Shown: in pieces, positions 44,444 to 52,127 of the stretch
Numbering within the stretch: position 1 is the stretch's first letter
Layout of the letters: every line of letters begins with the position of its first letter
Source of the DNA: Yersinia canariae
Lineage (GTDB): Bacteria > Pseudomonadota > Gammaproteobacteria > Enterobacterales > Enterobacteriaceae
Assembly (NCBI RefSeq): GCF_009831415.1
Contig: NZ_CP043727.1
Coordinates: 1,302,001-1,366,000, forward strand
Reading direction: 5' to 3'
Length of the DNA: 64,000 bases
Position numbers and translations under genes: made by a program
Notes under the pieces: generated by a model
The model's database searches: none
The model's input: only the letters and a program-made list of their open reading frames with translations
Told to the model about the DNA's origin: nothing

Positions 44444-45831
44444 TAGCTATCATTCCTTGGCTTTTTATTAATGAAGTTATCGATCATTTCTTCGTCGGTT
44501 TCTAGCGCAGAAGTGCGATGTCCCGCATTGTTCCCAGCCCCTAGACCATCACCATCAAATTGACTGCTATAATTTCCATTATTCATTCCGCTACTTTCAC
44601 GGATAGAGTCAGCCATTTTTCCACCAGTGGTTTCAGAGACTCTTTCTTGAATAGAGTCTTTTATTGCTCCAGCTTTTTCTTGAGCAACATCACGGGCAGC
44701 ATCAGCAAGGCTTGATCCCATCAATTTAGCAAAACTCCCTGTTCTTCCCATTGCTTCTGAAAGACTTCCACCTGAAGAGCGACGCCCTTCACCACTAGGG
44801 CTGCCGCCAGCGTCAATGCTTTGTTGCGCTGATTCAAATGCTGCCTGAAGCGCTGATGTGCCACCTGCGGCACTGGTGGCCGCCGACATTGCACCTGATG
44901 CAACTGAAGAAACTGCGGCACCGGCCATGCTTGCGGCTCCCATTACAGCCCCGGCCCCAAAAGTGCCGATACCACTTTGTATTGCACCTGCGCCGGCAAT
45001 CCCAGCCAGTAGCGTTGGGATTTTGTTGATGAGCGCATATAAAATGACCGTGACAACTAGCATTACGGCCATTTCTTTTAAACTGATGGTATCACTCAAC
45101 TTGACGTAATATTCATCCAGAAATGTTTTGCCAATACCAACCAGTAAAATCATCATCATTAGCTGTATCCCCACTCCCACTACTGTTTTGTAGTAGTTAA
45201 TGGCGATATCTGATGTCCACCGACTACCACCGAAACCCAGTAGAAAAATACCGGCGTATGCAAGTATCCAACTGGTCACGAGCAGTAGCAGCATTTGCAC
45301 CCCTATCAGCGTTAAAATCAGTAATGTGGCTAGCGAGAAAAGAATGGCGCAGGTTGCATCGACTGGTGCCCAAAAAGTTGACTGATCAAACGCACGAAAG
45401 AGAATATCAAACCCCATATCAACAATATCGTAGGGCTGTAGTTGGCTACCTAAGCCAGCGGCTTCAGCTCCGATCATTTGAGTAGTTTTAATGATCGACA
45501 TTGCTATCGCAGGGGCATTAATCAATATCCAGAAAAAGAAGCCAGTGGCGGACAGAAAACGTAATGCTTCTGCGAAGAACTCCTGAATATCTGCTTTTCT
45601 TAATGCCATCATGCCAAAAGTCCAAACCATACTTAATAAAGCCATTCCCCAGAATAACCATGAAGCGTATTGAACCATGACAGCCCCCCAACCACTGGCG
45701 GCGCTCTGAAAGCGGTCTAATACCGTATTCATTATCCCTGAGTTATCAATTGCTGCTGTGGCGTTAACGGAATACCACATGAGGAAACTGGCTAACGCTA
45801 ACATCCATTTAGAACATATTTTCACTTTCAT
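44443..45831 (-). CDS. trbL: TrbL/VirB6-like conjugation membrane protein
   Basis: The 462-aa protein has a signal peptide, about six membrane helices (residues 50-300) and an Ala/Gly/Ser-rich cytoplasmic tail. This is the layout of TrbL, the inner-membrane pore component of P-type type IV secretion. In RP4 trbL follows trbJ and trbK, as here. The other mating-pair genes (trbB-I) are missing, so it cannot form a channel alone. Confidence 0.85.
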   Translation of the reverse strand: MKVKICSKWMLALASFLMWYSVNATAAIDNSGIMNTVLDRFQSAASGWGAVMVQYASWLFWGMALLSMVWTFGMMALRKADIQEFFAEALRFLSATGFFFWILINAPAIAMSIIKTTQMIGAEAAGLGSQLQPYDIVDMGFDILFRAFDQSTFWAPVDATCAILFSLATLLILTLIGVQMLLLLVTSWILAYAGIFLLGFGGSRWTSDIAINYYKTVVGVGIQLMMMILLVGIGKTFLDEYYVKLSDTISLKEMAVMLVVTVILYALINKIPTLLAGIAGAGAIQSGIGTFGAGAVMGAASMAGAAVSSVASGAMSAATSAAGGTSALQAAFESAQQSIDAGGSPSGEGRRSSGGSLSEAMGRTGSFAKLMGSSLADAARDVAQEKAGAIKDSIQERVSETTGGKMADSIRESSGMNNGNYSSQFDGDGLGAGNNAGHRTSALETDEEMIDNFINKKPRNDS

Positions 45832-45844
45832 TTTATTTGCTCCA

Positions 45845-46024
45845 TTACCAACTTTGGGAAGGGCTTTTCTTGAACTCGCCCTTACGAAGACATTTGGAAG
45901 CTAGCTCCCGACGTTGGGGGGAATCCTCCATGTGGCGTACATCACTGCATGACTGATTGTTTTTTGAGTTATCGCATCCGCTAAGGACTAATACCGCAAC
46001 GGCAAAACTGATTTTTATGATCAT
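45845..46024 (-). CDS. trbK: TrbK-like entry-exclusion lipoprotein
   Basis: The 59-aa lipoprotein has the signal MIIKISFAVAVLVLSGC (lipidation Cys17) and sits between trbJ and trbL. This is the position and size of TrbK, which in RP4 blocks entry of related plasmids. The ATG at 46024 has a GAGGAC site and fits the signal; the long upstream extension in the same frame lies inside trbJ. Its C-terminal tail (RKGEFKKSPSQSW) resembles that of trbJ. Confidence 0.78.
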   Translation of the reverse strand: MIIKISFAVAVLVLSGCDNSKNNQSCSDVRHMEDSPQRRELASKCLRKGEFKKSPSQSW

Positions 46025-46034
46025 AGTGTTGTCC

Positions 46035-46820
46035 TCACCAGCTTCCAGGGGGGCTTTTCTTAAATGAGCCTCTGCGTAGATGAAGGGAAGCTGCTGCTTG
46101 CTGGGCTTCCCTATCTGTAATAACTGCGGAACGGGTGGCGTCAGCATTTTGTTGGGCGACTAACAGCCCCCTGATTTGCAATAACTGATTAGTTTGGGCG
46201 CTGGCTAATTGATTGGCGTACTGGATTGCGGCCATCTGCCCAGTCGCGCCTTGTACTTGTTGCTGTAAGTGGACTAATTGGCGTGCATCATTTTGTAAGG
46301 CGGTTTGCTGCTGATCTACACCACGGAGCACCGCATCATTGGCTCTCTTCTGTGCCTCTGAGCCATAGGCTTGCGAATCCAACATGATTTGCATCTGTTC
46401 GGGGGTGCAGCTATTGCTGCTGAAGCAGGGGGATGTTCGGTAAAAATTGATGTTCTGGTATTTAGCTAGATAAGCATCAATGTTGCCGACCTGCTGTTTG
46501 TAGTAACTCAGAGTATCAATTGCGCCCATCAACTGGTTGATGGTGCTGTTGGCTTGATCCCAGATATACGCCGCAGGTGCAGCGGTGTTTTGCAGCATGT
46601 TTTCGTACTGCTGTAATTGGGTTTTATATTGCTCAATTTGTTTTAGCGTTTGAGCCACGCTTTCCATCGCAGTCATGATGTTTTGCGAGAGGTTGGTGGC
46701 ATCCATCACTGGGATACCCGCCCCCGCCGCTTGAATTTCTGAAATAGGGAAAACGGCAGTTGACGCCATGAAGATGACTAATGTGAACTTGGTTGCTATC
46801 GCTAACTTAGTGCAATGCAT
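46035..46820 (-). CDS. trbJ: P-type conjugative transfer protein TrbJ
   Basis: The 261-aa periplasmic protein has a signal peptide ending near EIQAAGAG and coiled-coil helices (QNIMTAMESVAQTLKQIEQY, VRLQQQVQGA-like stretch). These are typical of TrbJ/VirB5-like pilus-associated proteins. The ATG at 46820 follows GGAGA; an upstream in-frame start at 46967 lacks a signal fit. It heads a tight trbJ-trbK-trbL run. Confidence 0.84.
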   Translation of the reverse strand: MHCTKLAIATKFTLVIFMASTAVFPISEIQAAGAGIPVMDATNLSQNIMTAMESVAQTLKQIEQYKTQLQQYENMLQNTAAPAAYIWDQANSTINQLMGAIDTLSYYKQQVGNIDAYLAKYQNINFYRTSPCFSSNSCTPEQMQIMLDSQAYGSEAQKRANDAVLRGVDQQQTALQNDARQLVHLQQQVQGATGQMAAIQYANQLASAQTNQLLQIRGLLVAQQNADATRSAVITDREAQQAAASLHLRRGSFKKSPPGSW

Positions 46821-47150
46821 ATTTTTCTCCGCTGTTATGAGGGCATGTGTCGCGAGATAACAGGCCCAATACTTTTGCCTCGCAGAGCAAGATCCCCGTT
46901 GAGCGCCGAAGGTGCGAATAAGGGAGAGTGAAGATTGATAACCAGCTTGCTGGTTAGCTAACTTCACCTATCTTGCCCTCGTATCTGCCAGTTTGTTTTC
47001 AAGACATATTTCTCAATCAAGATAAAACCAAGATTCAAGCAAGATAAAACCGAGATAGAACCAAGATGAAATCAAGATTAATCCAAGATATATCCAAGAA
47101 AATTAAATAAGATATAAATATGAGCAAACGATATATCGTAATTTAACTTT
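46821..47150. other. Intergenic region with hexamer array
   Basis: 330 bp upstream of trbJ. The right half holds the 11-bp periodic CAAGAT array described separately. The palindrome CGATATATCG occurs at about 47129-47138. No ORF is supported. Confidence 0.6.
47018..47100 (+). repeat. Array of eight CAAGAT hexamers at exact 11-bp spacing
   Basis: CAAGAT (or one-base variants CGAGAT and CAAGAA) starts at 47018, 47029, 47040, 47051, 47062, 47073, 47084 and 47095. The 5-bp spacers vary but their length does not. The 11-bp period places every site on the same helix face. This resembles ribbon-helix-helix binding arrays such as the 11-bp repeats of plasmid R1 parC. Confidence 0.85.
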
Positions 47151-47381
47151 TCAAGGTGATAGAAAATCGCCTGAAATTACCTCTGAAACTGTTTCCGTTG
47201 GAAAATACATTCTTCTGCCGACATAAAATTTCTTGTCATTTAACTTCTTGGCCCAAGGCTCTTTGGGTTGCAATAAAGCCATTCTTAGACCCTCCGGCTT
47301 TCTACTTAAAATGGCCGCGAGTTGTTCCAGTGTTATCACTGCTCCATGTGTTTCAATCAATATATCGAAATTACTTTTCAT
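47151..47381 (-). CDS. Small HTH-like plasmid protein
   Basis: The 76-aa protein has a helix-turn-helix-like segment (ITLEQLAAILSRKPEGLRMAL, about residues 16-36) followed by a short strand-rich part (KFYVGRRMYFP). It looks like a winged-helix regulator, but I cannot name the family. It ends 50 bp from the hexamer array and could bind it. No strong ribosome site is visible. Confidence 0.6.
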   Translation of the reverse strand: MKSNFDILIETHGAVITLEQLAAILSRKPEGLRMALLQPKEPWAKKLNDKKFYVGRRMYFPTETVSEVISGDFLSP

Positions 47382-47486
47382 AAACTTGGCTCAATTAACA
47401 TTGGATGATTTATTATTATCTGGACTTGGTTAGTTTGCATGGTAATATTATTTAAAATTCCTACACCTTATGAGTGAACTCACTAT

Positions 47487-48206
47487 ATGTTTTCGAAAAA
47501 AGAGTTAATCGAAAGGGATAAGGTTCGTACTACTTTTCTGATGCAAGAGTTAATGCGAAGAACTAATACAACCAATCCAAATCAATTCGCCAAATGGTTT
47601 GATCTGCGTACCGAGAGTATGAGAATCGATGGAAAAGAGATTCCTGAAACAACAACATCGAAGAAGTGGTATCCGATAGCTAAAGGCGATCAATCCATAA
47701 CAAAGAAGACCTTAGCTGATCTAAAAATGTTCTTTGATGACATAGAGATAGTGTATCAATATGGCCCCGGAGGGCTGTGGGCGGCTCTGTGGGGACATAC
47801 CAGCCAATTGGTCGCCTGTATGCGAACGCATCCAATGATATCGGCGTCATCACCACTAAAAGAGTTTTCAACGGCAATAACCATATCGGCAAATTTAGGT
47901 TATACAGAGACATTGACCATTGCAGATTTAGCCAGAGCTGTAGCGGCTTATAGATTTCACTTAATAACAGACAGAAAAACTCAACTTGAAGGCGTAGGCA
48001 TTTATATCTGTGATATCTATTTTAAAAATGTTCGTAATATCTTAAGCAATGAATTATTAACTCCAGAACTTATTGAGTTAGACCTTTTATCCACTATAAC
48101 GAACGAAATTGATAAATTAGAATTAGAGAGCAGAAAAGATGATAAATATAACTCATCTTTTAATATTGATTCATTTTGCCAGCAAAACTTAAATTTTAGC
48201 CGCTAA
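47487..48206 (+). CDS. Hypothetical protein (239 aa)
   Basis: I do not recognise this protein. The N-terminal third (TTNPNQFAKWFDLRT, KKWYPIAKGDQSITKKTL) looks like a degenerate XRE-type helix-turn-helix with a conserved Trp-Tyr-Gly pattern. The rest is helical without membrane segments. It is transcribed opposite to its plasmid-backbone neighbours. A regulatory role in element maintenance is a guess. Confidence 0.6.
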   Translation: MFSKKELIERDKVRTTFLMQELMRRTNTTNPNQFAKWFDLRTESMRIDGKEIPETTTSKKWYPIAKGDQSITKKTLADLKMFFDDIEIVYQYGPGGLWAALWGHTSQLVACMRTHPMISASSPLKEFSTAITISANLGYTETLTIADLARAVAAYRFHLITDRKTQLEGVGIYICDIYFKNVRNILSNELLTPELIELDLLSTITNEIDKLELESRKDDKYNSSFNIDSFCQQNLNFSR

Positions 48207-48411
48207 AATTTAGCATTATGATAGCGAAGCAATATTCTTAATAATGCGTCTTTAAATTAAATTTTAAAAAGTGGATTGCGTTTTTGACCACGGAAATTGC
48301 TTTGAAAAAAATTCAGCACTATAATTGTTAGTGGGTTAATACCTGCCTGTCCTCTCGAAATTTGGTTTCTTCCGGCGAAGTATGTTGATAACTAAACTAG
48401 AGAGGACACCT

Positions 48412-48693
48412 TTATTTATCATCACAGAGCGGTGGGTTTCGATATTTCCCTTGTGCTAAATCGGACAACCAATCACAAACATCCTTTGATGGAACTCCAA
48501 CCCCTGTCATTTGAAAGCTTACCCAGGCATCTAGTGATGCAGCCTTGATCGATTCCTGTCTTTCCTCTTGTTCTATATAGCGCGTAATAGCCTGCGTCAA
48601 TAACCAGTGTATTGAGCGGTCTTTCGTGAGAGCAAGCTGCGCCAGCCTGTCTTTCATTTCTGGGGCGATTTTTACTGATAGCGTTTGTTTCAT
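48412..48693 (-). CDS. Ribbon-helix-helix (CopG/Arc-type) protein
   Basis: The 93-aa protein begins MKQTLSVKIAPEMKDRLAQL, a typical RHH strand-helix, then SIHWLLTQAITRYIEQEE. RHH proteins act as plasmid copy-number, partition or antitoxin regulators. No toxin partner is adjacent. It is the best candidate on the element to bind the 11-bp hexamer array. The ATG at 48693 is preferred over an in-frame TTG at 48702. Confidence 0.8.
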   Translation of the reverse strand: MKQTLSVKIAPEMKDRLAQLALTKDRSIHWLLTQAITRYIEQEERQESIKAASLDAWVSFQMTGVGVPSKDVCDWLSDLAQGKYRNPPLCDDK

Positions 48694-48915
48694 CTTGATC
48701 AACCTACTGTGGGTATTCGCGTTAGCTCCATCATAGCGCCTTTCTCTGGCGTAAAACGTCTTGAAACGGGATTTGAGTCGCGACTCTTACTTTCAAACCT
48801 ACGTTTGTTATCCCTGATTTGTCTCTAAGTCAGCGTAGTTATTGGTAGAAATAAGGTAGAGGACACTTCGCTGCTCTGGAAAGCACGCTACATGCGGGTT
48901 GCGGAGAATTCGGCG

Positions 48916-49013
48916 CGATATGACTACGAAAAAGCGCGATATGACTACGAGAAAACGCGATATGACTACGAAAAAAGCGATATGACTACGATAAAAAAGC
49001 GATATGACTACGA
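48916..49013 (+). repeat. Five iterons, probable plasmid origin
   Basis: The 14-mer CGATATGACTACGA occurs exactly five times (starts 48916, 48937, 48958, 48978, 49000), spaced 20-22 bp with A-rich spacers. It lies just past the 3' end of the TrfA-like gene. Such iterons bind the replication initiator. Two degenerate copies (CGATATGATTCG, CGATATGACTCG) occur at 49740 and 49760 inside the rep gene. Confidence 0.85.
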
Positions 49014-49029
49014 TAACAGCCTCAGATGG

Positions 49030-49893
49030 TTATGATTGCTTTAATCTAGTCATGTTTACCTGAAGTTTTCCCTTGCTACTAGCTTCAATACAGAAGTCTG
49101 AGATGATGCCGACACGTTTTAGTTCAGCACCAGCCCTCTCAATTGAATTTTTAAAGTCTCTGAGCCGCCCAGTATAGATTAGTTTGCTTTTCAACCATTC
49201 AAGTGAGTGTTTTTGCTGCGCTTCATTTGAGGTTGAAATGAGTCGTTGCAAAGCCTTCGCTATATCTTGATTGTGGAAAAAGTTAAGGCGTTGGTTCCAA
49301 TCAATTAATGAGAATTCGTTGTTGTAGTACATTCTTACCCAGCGTGGATCTATTTGAAATATATAAGATTTAATCTCATTGTCGTATTCAAATTTATCAA
49401 TCATATGTAAAGGAGATTGTGAACCCGTCGCGAACCTATTGGTTTCGATAGAAAACATTGCTTGTTCAAGACATAGCATGCTTCGGTGTAACCATTCATA
49501 GTTTGCACCGCTGGTATTGCGGCCTATAGCGCGTAGGAATTTTGAGCGACTGATTACAATGGGTTCACCTAATGAGTGCTTTGAGGCTTCATACATAGCT
49601 TGCATCCAGACATCAGCTTGGGACTCATCAAGTTGCTCTCCCCAAAATTTAATAACAGCATCAACGCGGCTGACAAGAGTGGTACCCACATACACTGGAT
49701 TTTTTTTTGAATTAACTGGCGCGAACAGGCTTGAACGAGCGATATGATTCGGCATTATTCGATATGACTCGTCGGTATTTGGTAGAGATAGCGTTCTATC
49801 ATTCTGTTTTATATTATTTTTATCTAACAGTGCGATTTTATCTTTATGAATAAGATAAGAATCGGCTATAGGCTTAGCGTTGATATGGCTCAC
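49030..49893 (-). CDS. trfA: TrfA-family replication initiator
   Basis: The 287-aa protein matches the TrfA family of IncP-type plasmids in its core (RIMPNHIARSSLFAPVN, VYVGTTLVSRVDAVIKFWGEQLDE, GANYEWLHRSMLCLE, winged-helix region DWNQRLNFFHNQ). TrfA binds iterons and opens the origin. It starts 4 bp after the upstream AlpA-like gene. Presence of a replication initiator on an integrated element implies a plasmid-like excised form. Confidence 0.87.
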   Translation of the reverse strand: MSHINAKPIADSYLIHKDKIALLDKNNIKQNDRTLSLPNTDESYRIMPNHIARSSLFAPVNSKKNPVYVGTTLVSRVDAVIKFWGEQLDESQADVWMQAMYEASKHSLGEPIVISRSKFLRAIGRNTSGANYEWLHRSMLCLEQAMFSIETNRFATGSQSPLHMIDKFEYDNEIKSYIFQIDPRWVRMYYNNEFSLIDWNQRLNFFHNQDIAKALQRLISTSNEAQQKHSLEWLKSKLIYTGRLRDFKNSIERAGAELKRVGIISDFCIEASSKGKLQVNMTRLKQS

Positions 49894-49897
49894 AAGA

Positions 49898-50215
49898 CTA
49901 CCGTTTAGTGTTCAGAGCTGTTGCTAATACCGATCTTTTTTTGTTGCGGGCTATTTGCTCCACTTTTGTTGGGCGGCCACGTTTGGCAGGAACAACAAGG
50001 TTTATCGAGCTGGGTAGGGGAGGTTGTTGTGGAGTACACACATGGCCAGCCAACCATTGTTCTACATCTTCCAAGCGCCATAATAAGCGCTTAGTATTGG
50101 GTAAGCGGCAGATAGGTGGTAATGACATTGGATTGCGTGTGGCATCGCTGCGGATACTGGCCACGGTTTTATGGATGATTTTAGAAAGTTGTTCGGCGGT
50201 CATTAAGTCTTGCAT
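49898..50215 (-). CDS. AlpA-like helix-turn-helix protein (possible excisionase)
   Basis: The 105-aa protein contains an MerR/AlpA-type HTH (LMTAEQLSKIIHKTVASIRSD, RLLWRLEDVEQWL) and a basic C-terminal tail (KRGRPTKVEQIARNKKR). Similar genes precede rep in integrating plasmids and act as regulators or excisionases. The ATG at 50215 has GGAG at 5 bp spacing; an upstream in-frame ATG at 50278 would add 21 residues. Confidence 0.75.
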   Translation of the reverse strand: MQDLMTAEQLSKIIHKTVASIRSDATRNPMSLPPICRLPNTKRLLWRLEDVEQWLAGHVCTPQQPPLPSSINLVVPAKRGRPTKVEQIARNKKRSVLATALNTKR

Positions 50216-50351
50216 AAGCACTCCATCTTGCGACCATGCTTCTTGCATTGGATCGCATCGGGTTTCAGATGAGTGCAATATTTGCAGAGTGATTAAAAGA
50301 CATCGCGGTAGAGGAACAGGGAAAATCTTACACTAAATCTTAATGTTACTA

Positions 50352-50370
50352 CGCCACAATCTTGCCACAC
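50352..50370 (+). promoter_or_regulatory. Candidate integrase arm-type sites, right end
   Basis: The stretch CGCCACAATCTTGCCACAC holds two GCCACA units 11 bp apart, mirroring the pair at 35626-35645. Further right, CTGCAATTC occurs twice 20 bp apart (50386 and 50406). Both could be protein-binding sites of attR. Confidence 0.4.
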
Positions 50371-50484
50371 TTACAACGCACAATACTGCAATTCAACCTC
50401 GTGTTCTGCAATTCTTTGTTTACATAATATTTTGATTTTTATTGAAAATATACTCTTAATCCTAGTTTGCACCAGAGTTTAAAT

Positions 50485-50668
50485 TGGCTTTGCCAATGCG
50501 CTGATCAGTCGGTTAGAAAAGAAATTAATTGCCCGTGGCTGCCCGAAGCTCAATATCATGGTGCGCGAAGACAATGACGCGGTCATTGGCATGTATGAAA
50601 AGCTTGATTATGAAACGCAAGATTCAATTATGCTGGGCAAACGGCTGATTGTGGATCAGGAGTATTGA
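50485..50668 (+). pseudogene. ypeA: 3' fragment of ypeA (duplicate end)
   Basis: The fragment covers the last 61 codons of ypeA, beginning at [14 protein letters not shown] and ending at DQEY and the stop. The protein is identical to the ypeA end at 35225-35408, but the DNA differs at 15 of 184 bases. It has no start or promoter, so it is a silent remnant created by integration of the element. Confidence 0.92.
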
Positions 50669-50910
50669 GGGTTTAGTAAATTGAATTTAAAAGATATTTA
50701 ATTTAAATTTATTTCTAACTCAATAGCGGCACTGGCCGAAATGACCGAGCAACAGATAAGGTGATTTCGGCCTTTATCGCAAGATTTTTAGCCGCCAATT
50801 TTTCTGTTTTCTATTGTTTTTTTCTCCTCAAAAAGACCTTGTTTGCCATAATTTAGCCACACGCATTGATAAAATCTTTTTTGTCACACTCAGGCCACGT
50901 TAGAAATAAA
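50485..50910 (+). repeat. Right copy of the element-flanking direct repeat
   Basis: This corresponds to 35225-35656. Identity starts abruptly at TGGCTTTGCCAATGCG and ends at GTTAGAAATAAA within the first arm of a long hairpin (50895-50950). It includes the ypeA 3' end and about 240 bp of downstream sequence. Confidence 0.85.
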
Positions 50911-50950
50911 CTTCCCCTCCAGAAGGAGGGGAAGTTTATTTCTAACGTGG
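50895..50950. terminator. 26-bp perfect inverted repeat (bidirectional terminator)
   Basis: Arms of 26 bp (50895-50920 and 50925-50950) pair perfectly around an AGAA loop, with a core CTTCCCCTCC / GGAGGGGAAG flanked by A/T-rich arms. It ends ypeA-side transcription and the leftward gene that stops at 50958. The left element repeat matches only the outer part of the first arm. Confidence 0.85.
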
Positions 50951-50957
50951 TGTGTGA

Positions 50958-51872
50958 TTAATGCACCGGGACAATATCGGGCATAGGGCTGAAATCATAA
51001 TAATGAGGCAAATTTTGTATTCCTAGTTGTTGGCCTAGATCTTTGAACCCTGCCATATATTCAATCATAGTGTCGGCAGAGTATATTTCAGTATGAAGAT
51101 CTTCTACTTCTTGTTCTGTATAATCAGATATATTATCTTTAAGTATTCTAATGTCAGTGATATCGGCAAGATCGGAAATATCTTTGGGGTGTGTGGCATT
51201 TGAGTTATTGAATGCTGCGGAAACTAAAAGACTATTTACATCATATATCTTTCCGTCAATATTTATCTTTTCAATAACAGTTGCATGATTAATATCTAAC
51301 TTAAGAAGTTGAGAAGTGTAATCACTGAATGATGTTTTTATCGTGGTGTATAGATTCGAACTCTTTTTGTCATTGCGCGAGTCAGCAATACTAATCATCT
51401 CGCTAAGTTTACTATTAACACTCTCAACAGATCTTGAAAGTAGAGCTGCTGGAACCATTCCTTTTTGATAAAAGTCGTATATTTTGTGGAATTCAGATTG
51501 TTCACTATGGATACTGACACCGGTATCAGTCTCCATTTCGAGGGTCTTATTCATATCAATGCTTTGATAGATCGACTTAAAAGAATCATAGGTTTTATCT
51601 ACATTTCTCTTGCGTTCGGCGTAACCGCTATCATCAAATGTCACTACATTTTGAGTTTTTTTGTCGCGTATATAGGCACGGCCTTCTTTATTTGAATATT
51701 CTAAGTTATCTATTTTGGTATTTTTAAATGTTAAGGTATCAGAGCCACCAGTATCTCTAATAACATAATTTCTCGATCCTAAGTCTACATTAAAATTATC
51801 ATCTCCTGACTCGCCTTTTAATATTCTTGCTTTGGTTGCTGAATCTTCTGCTGCATGGTTATTATCTGTCAT
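50958..51872 (-). CDS. Orphan protein with RTX-like N-terminal motif
   Basis: The 304-aa protein starts MTDNNHAAEDSATKARILKG. Early in the protein GESGDDNFN and TGGSDTLTF resemble calcium-binding RTX repeats; the rest is helical and charged with no further repeats. No signal peptide or dedicated secretion genes are present. It lies just outside the right repeat of the element and is AT-rich, so it is probably acquired. The ATG at 51872 has AGGA at 6 bp; an earlier ATG at 51905 lacks a site. Confidence 0.6.
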   Translation of the reverse strand: MTDNNHAAEDSATKARILKGESGDDNFNVDLGSRNYVIRDTGGSDTLTFKNTKIDNLEYSNKEGRAYIRDKKTQNVVTFDDSGYAERKRNVDKTYDSFKSIYQSIDMNKTLEMETDTGVSIHSEQSEFHKIYDFYQKGMVPAALLSRSVESVNSKLSEMISIADSRNDKKSSNLYTTIKTSFSDYTSQLLKLDINHATVIEKINIDGKIYDVNSLLVSAAFNNSNATHPKDISDLADITDIRILKDNISDYTEQEVEDLHTEIYSADTMIEYMAGFKDLGQQLGIQNLPHYYDFSPMPDIVPVH

Positions 51873-52082
51873 TGTTTTTCCTGATTTATTAGTTGAGTTC
51901 ATCATTGCAAGCGACTTGTCTTGGTGCGCCTGACAAGTTGTACTCTAATCACTTTTTTATTCAGTTAAAATAAACAAACAATAAACATATTCTCACAGTA
52001 ATATAATTAAATATATTTACATAATGCATTGTTAAGTGATATTTAATTTTGCGGGGCGGGAATTAAGAGGAAACATAAATAT

Positions 52083-52114
52083 CGGGTACTGAATTTATGT
52101 CAATACAGTACCCG
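52083..52114 (-). terminator. Probable terminator after ygiW
   Basis: The inverted repeat CGGGTACTG / CAGTACCCG has a 14-base loop and lies 14 bp past the end of the leftward gene. The T-tract is short. Confidence 0.6.
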
Positions 52115-52127
52115 AGGTTAAGTCGAA

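Noticed and set aside
46821-46967. Longer trbJ start at 46967
   Set aside because: It would bury the signal peptide; the ATG at 46820 has a clear ribosome site.
47018-47100. Coding repeat or microsatellite
   Set aside because: Spacer sequences vary while the pitch is constant, and no reading frame crosses the array.
48901-49013. CRISPR array
   Set aside because: Spacers are 6-8 bp, A-rich and not unique; unit and position fit replication iterons.
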